A stretch of 64,000 nt of DNA from Hyperoodon ampullatus (GCA_949752795.1 OX457061.1:30136425-30200424); one strand, 5' to 3'; shown: positions 21,695 through 34,365, counted from the first letter of the stretch. A program made the numbers and translations. Notes: generated by a model not told the origin, from the sequence alone.

Positions 21695-24600
21695 TTAGAT
21701 TCCATATATATGTGTTAGCATATGGCATTTATTTTTCTCTTTCTGACTTACTTCACTCTGTATAACAGACTCTAAGTCCATCCACCTCACTACAAATAAC
21801 TCAATTTCGCTTCTTTTTATGGCCAAATAATATTACATTGTATATATGTGCCACATCTTCTTTATCCATTCATCCGATGATGGAAACTTGGGTTGTTTCC
21901 ATCTCCAGGCTATTGTAAATAGAGCTGCAATGAACATCTTGGTACATAACTCTTTTTGAATTATGGTTTTCTCAGGGTATATGCCCAGTAGTGGGACTGC
22001 TGGGACATATGGTAGTTCTATTTGTAGTTTTTTAAGGAACCTCCATACTGTCCTCCATAGTGGCTGTACCAATTCACATTCCCACCAGCAGTGCAAGAGT
22101 GTTCCCTTTTCTCCACACCCTCTCCAGCATTTATTGTTTCTAGATTTTTTGATGATGGCCATTCTGACTGGTGTGAGATGATATCTCATTGTAGTTTTGA
22201 TTTGCATTTCTCTAATGATAATGATGTTGAGCATTCTTTCATGTGTTTGTTGGCAGTCTGTATATCTTCTATGCAGAAATGTCTATTTAGGTCTTCTGCC
22301 CATGTTTGGATTGGGTTGTTTGTTTTTTTGTTATTGAGCTGCATGAGCTGCTTGTAAATTTTGGAGATTAATCCTTTGTCAGTTGCTTCATTTGCAAATA
22401 TCTTCTCCCATTCTGAGGGTTGTCTTTTGGTCTTGTTTATGGTTTCCTTTGCTGTGCAAAAGCTTTTCAGGTTCATTAGGTCGCATTTGTTTATTTTTGT
22501 TTTTATTTCCATTTCTCTAGGAGCTGGGTCAAAAAGGATCTTGCTGTGATTTATGTCACAGAGTGTTCTGCCTATATTTTCCTCTAAGAGTTTGATAGTG
22601 TCTGGCCTTACATTTAGGTCTTTAATCCATTTTGAGTTTATTTTTGTGTATGGTGCTAGAGAGTGTTCTAATTTCCTTCTTTTACATGTAGCTGTCCAGT
22701 TTTGCCAGCACCACTTATTGAAGAGACTGTCTTTTCTCCATTGTATACTCTTGTCTCCTTTATCAAAGATAAGGTGACCATATGTGTATGGGTTTATCTC
22801 TGGGCTTTCAATCCTGTTCCATTGATCTATATTTCTGTTTTTGTGCCAGTACCATACTGTCTTGATTACTGTAGCTTTGTAGTATAGTCTGAAGTCAGGG
22901 AGCCTGATTCCTCCACTTCTGTTTTTCTTTCTCAAGATTGCTTTGGCTATTCGGGGTCTTTTGTGTTTCCATACAAATTGTGAAATTTTTTGTTCTAGTT
23001 CTGTGAAAAATGCCAGTGGTAGTTTGAAGGGGATTGCATTGAATCTGTAGATTGCTTTGGGTAGTAGAGTCATTTTCACAATGTTGATTCTTCGAATCCA
23101 AGGACATGGTATATCTCTCCATCTATTTGTATCATCTTTACTTTCTTTCATCAGTGTCTTATAGTTTTCTGCATACAGGTCTTTAGTCTCCTTACGTAGG
23201 TTTATTCCTAGGTATTTTATTCTTTTTATTGCAATGGTAAATGGGAGCATTTCCTTAATTTCTCTTTCAGATTTCTCATCATTAGTGTATAGGAATGTAA
23301 GAGATTTCTGTGCATCAATTTTGTATTCTGCTACTTTACCAAATTCATTGATTAGCTGTAGTCATTTTCTGGTAGCATCTTTAGGATTCTCTATGTATCG
23401 TATCATGTCATCTGCAAACTGTGACAGTTTTACTTCTTCTTTTCTGATTTGGATTATTTAATTTCTTTCTTCTCTGATTGCTGTGGCTAAAACTTCCAAA
23501 ACTATGTTGACTAATAGTGGTGAGAATGGGCATCCTTGTCTTGTCCCTGAACTTAGTGGAAATGGTTTCAGTTTTTCACTCTTGAGAACGATGTTGGCTG
23601 TGGGTCTGTCATATATGGCCTTTATTATGGTGAGGTAAGTTCCCTCTATGCCTGCTTTCTGGAGGGTTTTTTTTTTTTTTTTATCACAAATGGGTGTTGA
23701 ATTTTGTTGAAAGGTTTTTCTGCATCTATTGAGATGATCATATGGTTTTTCTCCTTCAATTTGTTAATATGGTGTATCACATTGATTGATTTGTGTATAT
23801 TGAAGAATCCTTGCATTTATCCTTGGGATAAACCCCACTTCTCATAGTGTATGATCCTTTTAATGTGCTGTTCAATTCTGTTTGCTAGTATTTCGTTGAG
23901 GATTTTTGCACCTATGTCCATCAGTCATATTGGTCTGAAGTTTTCTTTTTTTGTGACATCTTTGTCTGGTTTTGGTATCAGGGTGATGATGGCGTTATAG
24001 AATGAGTTTGGGAGTGTTCCTCCCTCTCAATATTTTGGAAGAGTTTGAGAAGGATAGCTGTTAGCTCTTCTCTGAATGTTTGATAGAATTTGCCTGTGAA
24101 GCCATTTGGTCCTGGGGTTTTTTTTTTTGGTTTTTTGGGGGGAAGATTTTTAATCACACCCTCAATTTCAGTGCTTGTGAGTGGTCAGTTTATATTTTCT
24201 ATTTATTCCTCGTTCAGTCTCAGAAGGTTGTGCCTTTCTATGAAATTGTGCATTTCTTCCAGGTGGTCCATTTTATTGGCATAAAGTTGCTTGTAGTATT
24301 CTCTCATGATCCTTTGTATATCTGCAATGTCAGTTGTTACTTCTCCTTTTTCATTTCTAATTCTGTTGATTTGAGTCTTCTCCCTTTTCTTCTTGATTAG
24401 TCTGGCTAATGGTTTATCAATTTTGTTTATCTTCTCAAAGAACCAGCTTTTAGTTTTATTGATCATTGCTATCGTTTCCTTCATTTCTTTTTCATTTATT
24501 TCTGATCTGATCTTTATGATTTCTTCTGCTAACTTTGGGGGTTTTTTGTTTTTCTTTCTCTAATTGCTTTAGGTGTAAGGTTAGGTTGTTTGAGATGTTT

Positions 24601-25517
24601 CTTGTTTCTTGAGGTAGGATGGTATTGCTATAAACTTCCCTCTTAGAACTGCTTTTGCTGCATCCCATAGGTTTTGGGTCATCGTGTTTTCATTGTCATT
24701 TGTTTCTAGGTATTTTTTGATTTCCTCTTTGATTTCTTCAGTGATCTCTTGGTTACTTAGTAGTGTACTGTTTAGCCTCCCTGCGTTTTATTTTTTGTAG
24801 GTTTTTTTCCTGTAATTGATATCTAGTCTCATAGCATTGTGGTCAGAAAGGATACTTGATACAATTTCAATTTTCTTAAATTTACCAGGGCTTGATTTGT
24901 GACCCAAGATATGATCTATCCTGGAGAATGTTCCATGAGCACTTCAGAAGTAAGTGTATTCTGTTCTTTTTGGATGGAATGTCCTATAAATATCAATTAA
25001 GTCCATCTTGTTTAATGTATCATTTAAAGCTTGCATTTATTTATTTTCATTTTGGATGATCTGTCCATTGGTGAAAGTGGGGTGTTAAAGTCCCCTACTA
25101 TTATTGTTACTGTCGATTTCCCCTTTTATGTCTGTTAGCATGTGCCTTATGTATTGAGGTGCTCCTATGTTAGGTGCATAAATTTACAATTGTTATATCT
25201 TCTTCCTGGATTGATCCCTTGATCAGTATGTAGTGTCATTCTTTGTCTCTTGTAGTACTGTTTATTTTAAAGTCTATTGTGTCTGATACGAGAATTGCTT
25301 CTCCAGCTTTCTTTTGATTTCCATTTGCATGGAATATCTTTTCCCATCCCCTCACTTTGCGTCTGTTTGTGTCCCTAGGTCTGAAGTGGGTCTCTTGTAG
25401 ACAGCATATATACAGGTCTTGTGTTTGTATCCATTTTGCCAGTGTATGTCTTTTGGTTGGAGCATTTAATCCATTTACATTTAAGGTAATTATTGATATG
25501 CATGTTTCTATTACCAT
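21695..25517 (-). pseudogene. ORF2: L1 copy B ORF2, disrupted
   Basis: The frame starts ATG at 25517 and reaches the natural TAA at 21695-21697. The endonuclease N-terminus (ITLNVNGLNAP, QETHF) is open for 93 codons. An internal TGA at 24944-24946 is the same codon change seen in copy A at 4555. RT has FADD (23407-23418) within LSQFADDMI and keeps the first-motif Asp, but the following residues read KPFN rather than the family KAFD. The longest open piece is 22186-23250 (354 codons). The C-terminal Cys/His motif (CWRGC...HCWWEC) is intact in 21833-22234, which ends early because a Glu codon became TAA. Many further frameshifts; non-functional. Confidence 0.93.
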
Positions 25518-25570
25518 TTTCTTAATTGTTTTGGGTTTGTTTTTGGAGTTCTTCTCCTTGTGTTTCCTGC

Positions 25571-26458
25571 CTAGAGAAGTTCCTATAGCATTTGTTATAA
25601 ACCTGGTTTAATGGTGCTGAATTGTCTTAGCTTTTGCTTGTCTGTAAAGGTTTTAATTTCTCCATCAAATCTGAATGAGATCCTTGCTGGGTAGAGTAAT
25701 CTTGGTTGTAGGTTTCTCCCTTTCATCACCTTAATTATGTCCTGCCACTCCCTTCTGGCTTGCAGAGTTTCTGCTGAAAGTTCAGCTCTTAACCTTATGG
25801 GGTTTCCCTTGTATGTTATTTGTTGTTTTTCCCTTGCTGCTTTTAACATTTTTTCTTTGTATTTAATTTTTGATAGTCTGATTAATATGTGTCTTGGCGT
25901 GTTTCTCCTTGGATTTATCCTGTATGGGACTCTGTGCTTCCTGTACTTGATTAACTGTTTCCTTTCCCACATTAGGAAAGTTTTCAACTATAATCTTTTC
26001 AAGTATTTTTTCAGTCCCTTTCTTTTTCTCTTCTTCTTCTGGGACCCCTCTAATTTGAATGTTGGTGCGTTTAATGTTGTCCCAGAGGTTTCTGAGACAG
26101 TCCTCAATTCTCTTCATACTTTTTTCTTTATTCTGCTCTGCGGTAGTTATTTCCACTATTTTATCTTCCAGGTCACTTATCCATTCTTCTGCCTCAGTTA
26201 TTCTGCTATTGATTCCTTCCAGAGAATTTTTAATTTCATTTATTGTGCTGTTCATCATTGTTTGCTCTTTAGTTCCTCTAGGCCCTTGTTAAACGTTTCT
26301 AGTATTTTCTCCATTGTATTTCTAAGATTTTTGATCATCTTTACTATCATTAGTCTCAATTCTTTTTCAGGTAGACTGCCTATTTCCTCTTCCTTTGTTT
26401 CGTCTGGTGGGTTTTTACTTTGTTCCTTCATCTGCTGTGTATTTCTCTGTCTTCTCAT
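25571..26458 (-). pseudogene. ORF1: L1 copy B ORF1, disrupted
   Basis: Starts at ATG 26458 (MRRQRNTQQMKEQ...) and aligns to the copy A ORF1. A 4-bp deletion relative to copy A near 26259 breaks the frame. A second open piece (25863-26258) holds the coiled coil and the NIQIRGVPEEEE start of the RRM. A third (25595-25987) holds the C-terminal domain (ETLQARREWQDIIKVM, LLYPARISFRFDGEIK). Gln-to-stop (TAA) at 25595-25597 precedes the natural TAG at 25571-25573. The 313-codon plus-strand frame at 25737-26678 is its antisense shadow. Confidence 0.92.
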
Positions 26459-26941
26459 TTTCCTTAACTTACTGTGTTTGAGGTCTCCTTTTTGCTGGCT
26501 GCAGGTTCGTAGTTCCCATTGTTTTTGGTTTCTGCCCCCAGTGGGTAAGGTTGGTTCAGTGGGTTTTATAGGCTTTGTGGTGAATGGGACTGGTGCCTGT
26601 GTTCTGGTGGATGAGGCTGGATCTTGCCTTTCTGGTGGGCAGGACCAGGTTCAGTGGTGTCTTTTGGGGTGTCTGTGAACTTAGTATGATTTTAGGCAGT
26701 CTCTCTGCTAATGGGTGGGGTTGTACTTCTGTCTTGCTAGTTGTTTGGCATTGGGTGTCCAGCACTGGAGTTTGTTGGTCGTTGAGTGGAGTTGAGTCTT
26801 AGCATTGAGATGGAGATCTCTGGGAGAGCTCTTGCCGACTGATATTACATGGGGCTGGGAAGTCTCTGCTGGCCCAGTGTCCTGAACTCGGCTCTCCCAC
26901 CTCAGAGGCTCAGGTCTGACAGCCAGCCAGAGCACCAAGAC

Positions 26942-26943
26942 CC
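26942..26943 (-). other. Splice-like junction in L1 copy B 5' UTR
   Basis: On the element's sense strand, ...CTTCCGAAGAG is joined directly to GGTCTTGGTGC. In copy A the matching sequences are ...CCTCCCAAAAG (ending 1054) and GCTCTTGGTCC (from 2554), separated by a block starting GC and ending AG. Confidence 0.7.
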
Positions 26944-27083
26944 TCTTCGGAAGTCTGAAGTCTTCTGCCAGCGTTCATTAGGTGTTCTGTAGGAGTTGTT
27001 CCACATGTAGACGTATTTTTGATGTATCTGTGTTGAGTAAGGTGATCTCCATGTCTTACTCCTCTGGCATCTTGAAGGTCCTC

Positions 27084-27096
27084 CCATTTCCTTCCT
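27084..27096. repeat. Target-site duplication of L1 copy B, right
   Basis: CCATTTCCTTCCT, partner of 21260-21272. Confidence 0.75.
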
Positions 27097-27424
27097 AAAT
27101 TTTGAACTTTTAGCAGGTGAAACTGTGCTAAGAAATAGACCATACACCATTTCTGCTATTGTGTGAAATCTATCCATATTCCCCAAGTAACCAGAATCAA
27201 TTCTGTCAGCTTCTGTGAGAAGATATGTGGGCCATTTGAATTTCCCCAGGGTGAAATCTGTTGAATGTATGACTAAACATATGAAAATGGGTGGAACAAT
27301 AATTACTCATTAGGTATATAAAATTGTTCCTTGTTGTCTTGTGACTGATGTTTCTGAGCAAATACCAACACATTCATACACTCTTATGTGCCTGCTTGCC
27401 AACCCTTCTGGGTTAGAGATCATT
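27097..27424. other. Unassigned DNA
   Basis: No feature recognised. Confidence 0.4.
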
Positions 27425-27860
27425 ATTCAACCATCTCACAAATATTATTTCTGAGCTGCTACTCTGTTCCTGGCATTGTGCTCTGCTAGAAATGCAACAG
27501 TGTAACCACTTGATGTGGCTCTCAATATCGTGGAGCCTATAGTCTTATTTTTTCCCAGAAGTTGGCTCTACTCCTGCTCCCAGAATCCTGGTCACCCAAT
27601 TTTAGTTTACCATTTAGTATTGCTCCCGACTTTTGTTCCCATGCTTTTAAATGACAATCAGGGTCACCTTACTGCTAAAACCTGTAACTGAACTTCACTG
27701 CCCAGTATAATTCTGCCTCCAACAGATTAAATTTTACAATCCAACATTTCCAAGACCAATCCAGTATTCATTCACTTATCTGCCATTTGTTCAACAAATC
27801 TTTGTTGAACACACACTTTGTTAAGCACTGTTCTAAAAATACGGCCCAGAAAGAAATAAA
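27425..27860 (-). repeat. Two short L2-like 3' ends
   Basis: CTGAGCTGCTACTCTGTTCC then TGGCATTGTGCTCTGCTAG (about 27425-27550) and CATTTGTTCAACAAATCTTT then GTTAAGCACTGTTCTAAAAA (about 27765-27860) both resemble antisense L2 3' ends. The DNA between them is unassigned. Confidence 0.55.
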
Positions 27861-29039
27861 GAATATGATAATTTTAGCTAACAACAACCTGCATTATGAT
27901 TTTGTTAAAGATAAGTTCTCTGAGGAGTGCTACACTTAAGGTTATCCTAATCACAACATCATGAATAATGTTTTACTCAGTCAATGAGAACTTTTTATTT
28001 GAAGCATTGCAGTTTTCCTGGAATTCTCCTATTTTGTGTACATCAGAATTTCCAAGTCCTTGATATTTTTCCTTTTCTACATGGATTTCTTCATAAGATA
28101 GTAACTCATTGAGGTAGATCTGAATATTCACCTGTCCTTTGAACAAAAATTATAAGTTTATCCCAGATTTAAATAATTGGTGCTCTATATCTCTGTAGAA
28201 TTGAGATTTAAAAGTTCTTTACATCATTGTTCTCATTGTTTTAATATTCTGAGGAGAGGCCAACTGGGTCAAGTTCAAATATCAATTATTTATCTTATTC
28301 TTGATATTGTTTTATGAATAAATCTTCTACTAGGAGAGAATTTCAACTCAGCTGAGGTAACATGGAAGCTAAAGACTGAAAGATGCAGAATAATGGGATC
28401 ATCACAGGCTCAGAGGGGAGAGAAAAAGGGAAGAAATGTGGTTGGAAAATAGTGACAGAAGTGCACTCAAAAGAGAGAGAAAGTAGCTTCTGGTTATTGC
28501 TCAGCAAGTCCAAAGAAGCATAGGTAATTTATTCATGTGAAATAGAAAGTATAAGAAAGCTTTTGAATATTAGAACTGTATTCTATTAAAATACTGCAAT
28601 ATGTCAAGTGGTTTAAATTATTTTATCTTCCAAAAATAATGTCATATAATTAGGAGAAAGACTTTAAGGGAATATTCCACAGTGTTATCTATGTAACTAA
28701 CGTGGGGAGATGGGATTACTAGGTATTTTTGTTTTCTTCTTTATAATTTTCTGTATTGTTCACAATGTGTATGCTGTTCTAGTATGAAAAAAAATCAATA
28801 CTCATTTTAAAATGAAATGCTCCCTTCTCTATCTTCAGAAATAATCACACTCTAGTTTTGAATAGGCCTAAGTTTACCACAGCAGGAAAATTTTAGTTTC
28901 AAGTGAGCTTGTAACTGAGATCATGCCTTCCATTCCATTTCTCTCCTGAAAAAGGACTATCATTATTTTATATGTACATAGTTGTATATATATTTATACA
29001 TATTACATATGATTGTAATACTAATATAACTGTTATATA
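27861..29039. other. Unassigned AT-rich DNA
   Basis: No gene or repeat recognised, apart from a TA-rich low-complexity patch at about 28965-29055. Confidence 0.4.
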
Positions 29040-29172
29040 TAACAATAATATTATATTGTTTTTATCTGTGTTCCCTACTAGACCATGAACTCCATGAAGC
29101 AAGGGCTGTATCTCCAGCATTTAGAACAGAGTCTGGAATTGATACTTCTCTTTATATTTTTGAATGAATGGA
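29040..29172 (+). repeat. L2 LINE 3' end
   Basis: CTACTAGACCATGAACTCCA, AAGGGCTGTATCTCCAGCAT and TTTGAATGAATGGATAA match the L2 terminus. The 110-codon frame at 29085-29417 begins inside this repeat and is not called a gene. Confidence 0.7.
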
Positions 29173-29934
29173 TAATTGTTAAAGTGAAAGAAGGCAAGAG
29201 AAGCATAACTGGCTATTATGGTGGGTGCTGTGACATAATAAAATTGATTTCTGTGCCTTTGTGTGTGCTGTGTGAGCCTTATCTGAGATTTTTATCTTGT
29301 AACTTCAGTGAAAAAGAACTTCTGACTGAAAGTTTGCATCTGGCCTTAAATTCTAGGTCTTTCCCAGATAAGTCTCCAGGTCACAGTTTCTTTATTTATA
29401 AAAAGTGTGGAGGATAGACTAGAAATTCTCTAAATTTCTTCCTCTCTTTTCGTGTTTAGAATATTTTCATTACACATTATTATCAAATTTGTTAGTAATT
29501 TTGTTGATAGTTTCCTGCATTTCAATCCAGTTCCATTTAGTTTCTACTATGTGCTAGCATCTTGCTGAGATACATAGCTTCTGACGTGATTTAAAAACAC
29601 AGTTTAATGTACCTATAAAAGGGTTCATATTCTAATGGTGAGCTTATATTTATAAGATGTGATTTTTAATATTACATCTTTAATTTTGAATTTAATCTAG
29701 AAAAGTTAGACAAGAATAATCATTTCTTTATGCCATCTCCTTATTTAGCTGTAAGCTCCCTATACATAGGAAAAATACATTTACTGTCTCTCTGGTCTCA
29801 GGGACCAGCACTGGGACTGCCATCTAATGATGATCAGGACACATTCATTTAATTGAGCTGCAATCCCTGAGTACCACTTCTGGCTCCCAGTCTTCCAGGC
29901 TTACAGGCTACTGCCTATTTAACAAGCTGTTGCA
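29173..29934. other. Unassigned AT-rich DNA
   Basis: No feature recognised. Confidence 0.4.
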
Positions 29935-30025
29935 TTTAACAGATAGATTTCAACCACCCCCCACCCCCACCCCCAAATCTGGTTCTGGAGTCTTTATTTT
30001 AACCACTAGGCTAGCCCTCCTCAAG
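29935..30025 (-). repeat. MIR fragment with C-rich run
   Basis: GGTTCTGGAGTCTTTATTTT then AACCACTAGGCTAGCC resembles the MIR tRNA-like end in reverse; preceded by a C-rich run (29958-29974). Confidence 0.5.
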
Positions 30026-30802
30026 ATTTTCCCTTTTTTGGAAGAATGAATAGAAGACTTTAAAACATAATCTTTTAAAATGACATACCCAAGACTCTTT
30101 AGAACTTGTTCTCTCGTTTGAGATATATTTCAAGGGACATATCCATTTCATGCTGATATTGATGTCACTGAATTACTGATACCAATGTCTACATCCCCAA
30201 CCTTAACTATATCTCACCCTCCTATGGACCCTTCCTAAGTCACTCAGTCTGTGAGGCCCCTGACTTGCAGTCTTACAACATCGATTTTTAGCATACAGTA
30301 TATAACAAAACTGTAATAGTCTAGTCACTCTAATCTTCATACACTAGGGCTCTCAGAACATAGCAGTAAAGAGTTGATTCTCCAGTATTCTCCTCACTGT
30401 GGTGGCCCACTCAGGACTGTCCCATACAGTCTGCTCTCCTTCATGCTCCAGCCACATCAGCTCAGAATTCTGACTTCAAGCTTAAGGCAGCACATGGATT
30501 TACTTTCCTTCCAAAATTCTATTAAAATGTTAGTAAGTAAAGAAAATCTATATACAGCCCCAGCCTGAGAATGGAGCCATCAGTGATAAGAGATATTGAG
30601 GAATTTTTATAATATGTTAAGAAGTTTGGATTGTTTGATAAATCAGAACAGAGAAAGAAAATAGTCCACAACACAAAGAAAATCTGCAGTTGAAGAAGAA
30701 GTTGTGGACACAGAACTCAACTGGGCCATGATGAAGAAGTCTAAGCAGTTAGGGAACTGTTGTCCCAATAGCCAGGTGAGTTGTCTTACACCTCCATCCC
30801 TA
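30026..30802. other. Unassigned DNA
   Basis: No feature recognised. Confidence 0.4.
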
Positions 30803-30810
30803 ACACACAG

Positions 30811-30841
<31 letters not shown>

Positions 30842-30842
30842 C
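30803..30842. repeat. (CA)n microsatellite
   Basis: About 19 CA units with two interruptions. Confidence 0.95.
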
Positions 30843-31024
30843 GGAATCAGGCTGCAGTCATGATCTTCTATCTCAACCAAACAAAGGCAAAAACTAGAAT
30901 CTCTAATAAAGGTGTTCCTGCACCAGAGCTGAACCTTCTTTAAGGTGTTCCGTCTGTGCTTTCCCATTCCCACAAATTAGGACAGATTAACAAACCCTGT
31001 CCATGAACAAAGAGCAGCCGCACC

Positions 31025-31396
31025 TGGGAACATTTGCATTTGCTGTTCCCACTGCTTGGTACGTTCTTTAACTAATATTCACACAACTTTGTTTTTTCTT
31101 CTTTTAGACCTTTGTTCTGACTGCCATCTTATTGTAAAAGCTTCCATGACCAACCTGTGTAAAATAGTCACATACCTGTCTCCACTCATGGCATCCTTTA
31201 TCCCCCTTACTCTTCTTTATACTAATTGCCTGGAATATTAGTTTTATTTGTTTACCTGCTCTCTTCCCCTACTGAAATATAAACTTCATGAGTTCAGAGA
31301 TTTGGTTTTGTTCACCGCTGATTTCCCAGTGTTTATGACAGTATCTGGCATTTAGTAGGTGTTCAACAAATATTTATTGAATGTATAAATGAACTA
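31025..31396 (+). repeat. L2 LINE 3' end, well preserved
   Basis: Ordered L2 landmarks: ATTTGCATTTGCTGTTCCCA, TAAACTTCATGAGTTCAGAG, TCTGGCATTTAGTAGGTGTT, CAACAAATATTTATTGAATG. Confidence 0.85.
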
Positions 31397-31944
31397 ACTT
31401 AGTAATATGACAAGAAAACTCAAGATGCCAGCTAGCTGCTCAGCAGGTAAAAAAAGCAAGAGGCCTAAATTAGTGGAGGAATTCACAAGGTCTGAGAACA
31501 GTGTCTTTGTGAAAAGTGGATTCCATTAAACACGTAAAATTAAAAAAGCAATTGGAAGCTTTTGAAGGCATATAGTTCTTCTGCCCCCCAAGTAAAACAA
31601 AAACATTTAGAATCTCCAGAAATAACTACGGAAATATATGCAAAAACATCATAGTCCAAATATGAACCAAAAAATGTATCGTGATTTTGAGCAATGAAGA
31701 GAATGAAATGAAAGACTCTATTTGATTTTTATGCTTAGAATATTTAGCCTCCAGTAGCACTGTTTTAATGTCATCAAATTGCTGACTCTTATTTCTTCCT
31801 GACTGTGTGACCCAGACACCCAGGGCAAGAAGAACTTTCTAAGCAGTAGCTGAGCAGATTATTTCACTCCCAGGCCAAACTATTTCTCCAGTGGAGAAAT
31901 GGAGAAATCTTTGTCTTTCCTTAGTCCATGGCTTCTTTAAGAAT
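31397..31944. other. Unassigned DNA
   Basis: No feature recognised. Confidence 0.4.
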
Positions 31945-32110
31945 TGTACTGCCAGTATGGTCACCAGTCACATGTGGCTTTTAGCTTTACATGGAATTAA
32001 AATTACATAAAGTTAAGTATTCCTTTTCTAGTTGTACTAGTCACATTTCAAGTGCTCAATAGCCACATGTAACTAGTGACTACTTCTGAATGAATGAAAC
32101 TGAGCAGTGA
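31945..32110. repeat. Old MER-type repeat (DNA transposon-like)
   Basis: CACATTTCAAGTGCTCAATA then GCCACATGTAACTAGTGACT is a common mammalian repeat end; family not assigned. Same family as 17620-17800. Confidence 0.55.
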
Positions 32111-33469
32111 AGAAATAAAAAAACTTTAATCATCACAGAAACTTCTATTGTTCCAACAAATGATGGAGACCAGCAGGTAAAATGAGTCAAAGAAGATAGG
32201 CAATTTTGCATCTCAGTATTTACATGTACTTGGAGAAGCAACAGGTCTGCAGTGGCTAATAATTTCTCAGGAAGGAAGGCGTGATTTTACATGTTTATAA
32301 AACACCACAAACCTATGTCCCCTTTGTTTCACATCACTCAAAGTCCTGCTAGGAATCTAGGTCCATATTCCTGCTTGTTTCCTTTCTGGGGTCATTTGAT
32401 GTGGTTAGGAAATAACTTTCTGTCTCTGTCCTCTTTTCGGTGGTAACCCTTAATAATGCTAAAACTGCTGGATATCCTTCCAATTGTGTTGCAAAACAGC
32501 ATGCTCCTGTGATTAAAACTATGTAAAAGTTAGCACCCATTTTCTGTTATCTATTATTCCTGCTACCTTGTATTTTCTTTTTGAATTTTGGAAGAGCCAT
32601 GTTCTCCTTCAGAGTGAGGGTTTTAATTATTTTCTAAAATACAATTGGAACTTGAAAATTCTAGATTATTTGATTATCTACTTATTTCCTATCAAGATTA
32701 CTTTTCTTTCTCTAGGGGAAAACACAATATTTGATTGTACATTGAATAACATTTCCACTATCATAATTTTGCAAGTGCACCTTATTGATTTTGTTAAAAA
32801 GTCAAGCCATAGAAGAAGCATTGAAAATGATTATAATTACAAAAGGGAATGTAAAGTCAGGTTGGTAGCTTGAAATCAGTCACAGAAATAGGAAAATGCT
32901 ATAAATGAGCCTTCCTTCCCCCACCAATCAGTCAGTTTACCTGTAAGCCACTGGGTATGAGGTTCTGCAAGTTTATAATTTTATTATTTAAATGGTAGGT
33001 ATCAAGGAGCAATCTACATGATGACAAGAATAGAAACAGATTTATATGTAAATCTCTCTCTCTATATTACTTAGAACTATAAGTGAAACCAATTGAAGAA
33101 CTAAGTAGCAATACAAATAAAATTAGTAGGGAAGAAGTAGTATAAATAAATTAAATTGCTAATCTTTCATAGGCAAAGTTTATAGCTACTATTTAAAACT
33201 GATATATTGAGAAAAACAGATTTCAGCATATTGTTTAGAATAAATGTGCTAACAAAAGGTTTGTGGGGAGGAGGACAAAAAATTTTTTTCATTTAATATT
33301 GCTTAATACTGTTTGAACTTTTACTATGTACCTATGTTACTTCAAAAAATGCAAAATTTCAAAATAAAACACATATTAACTGCCACATTGACCTTGTTCC
33401 TCCAAACCTTCCACATTAATAAATGACTTGTTATTGAACTTAAACTGTTTCAGGAAAATAAAGAAAAGA
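32111..33469. other. Unassigned AT-rich DNA
   Basis: No gene or repeat recognised. The 101-codon frame at 32568-32873 has AT-driven composition and no motif. Confidence 0.4.
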
Positions 33470-33615
33470 AAAACATTTATTAGGTACACACTATGTGTAC
33501 TATCGTAGGAGTTTCTACATTCATTAATTCCTAATCTGTTAAATCCTCCTAATGCCCCTGTGAAATAGATACACATAGGAACGCTTTTAGAATTTAGCAA
33601 CCTGAGGCAAAAAGG
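33470..33615 (-). repeat. MIR relic
   Basis: TATTAGGTACACACTATGTG, ATTCATTAATTCCTAATCTG then GTTAAATCCTCCTAATGCCC resembles antisense MIR. Confidence 0.55.
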
Positions 33616-34128
33616 GGTATATCTGAGGCAGACATTTTGGAACAATCCCTACAATGTTGGGGATACCCACCGTCATCTGTGTATAAAACCAACTTTGTTA
33701 GCGTTATCAGGATTGCAGCTACATTTCTCATTGAATATCCCTTCCTTTTTGTTAAAGAATAAAGACTGTGAAGTGGGATAGAAGGTGAAAGTATATTATT
33801 CTTTGATCATGCTCGCTTGGCCACAGGTGGGCAAGCAGATTGACCTGTCCATCCAAACTGAGTAATTCCTCACTTCTTCACTTTTTGTTTATGACTTTAC
33901 TTCTTCATCCTTGGCAAGAGCAGAAAGTAAATCATGGCATTTCTTGGCTGAAAGGCAGAGTGAAACAGCTGTGACCCTTGAGATATTGTTTACTTTACTG
34001 CCTCCTGACATGCACTCAATCACTTGGATTAGACATGCTTGATGGCTTTCGTTCACACAGTTGGCTGTTCTGTCTGCTCCACCAATTGATGAAGGACAGA
34101 GAGTGGCTGCTTTAAGCTATCTTTAATG
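33616..34128. other. Unassigned DNA
   Basis: No feature recognised. Confidence 0.4.
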
Positions 34129-34365
34129 GTTCATTCATTCGACATTTATGAGCACCTACTGTCTGCCAGATACTGAGACGATTACAAACAGGAACAAATC
34201 AGGTACCCCACCCTTAAGGTGCTAACAGTCTAGTAAGGGAAGACGTACTGATGAATATTAATCATTACACAATGAGTATAATTACCAGAAGAGGTATGAA
34301 TAAAGTAACATGGCAACACAGAAAAGAGACAGACTAATTCTGCAGAGGAGGAGAAGGTGGAGAAA
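34129..34365 (-). repeat. L2 LINE relic
   Basis: TTCATTCATTCGACATTTAT, GAGCACCTACTGTCTGCCAG and AAGGTGCTAACAGTCTAGTA match antisense L2. Confidence 0.75.

Larger units (their letters stand above)
21273..27083 (-). mobile_element. L1 LINE copy B, 5' UTR shortened as if spliced
   Basis: A minus-strand L1 of about 5.8 kb with both ends present. The A-rich tail is at 21273-21318, the conserved 3' end follows (GTAAAGCAATTATACTCC in reverse), and the 5' head is at 27083. Order on its sense strand: 141-nt 5' head, junction at 26943/26942, 484-nt proximal 5' UTR, ORF1, ORF2, 3' UTR. Compared with copy A, 1,499 bp of 5' UTR are missing, while the head (141 versus 142 nt) and the proximal segment (484 nt in both) are the same length. 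A 13-bp duplication with one mismatch flanks it. All ORFs are broken. Confidence 0.93.

Noticed and set aside
25737..26678. 313-codon plus-strand open frame
   Set aside because: It is the antisense of L1 copy B ORF1 and proximal 5' UTR; the sense strand encodes the recognisable ORF1 protein.
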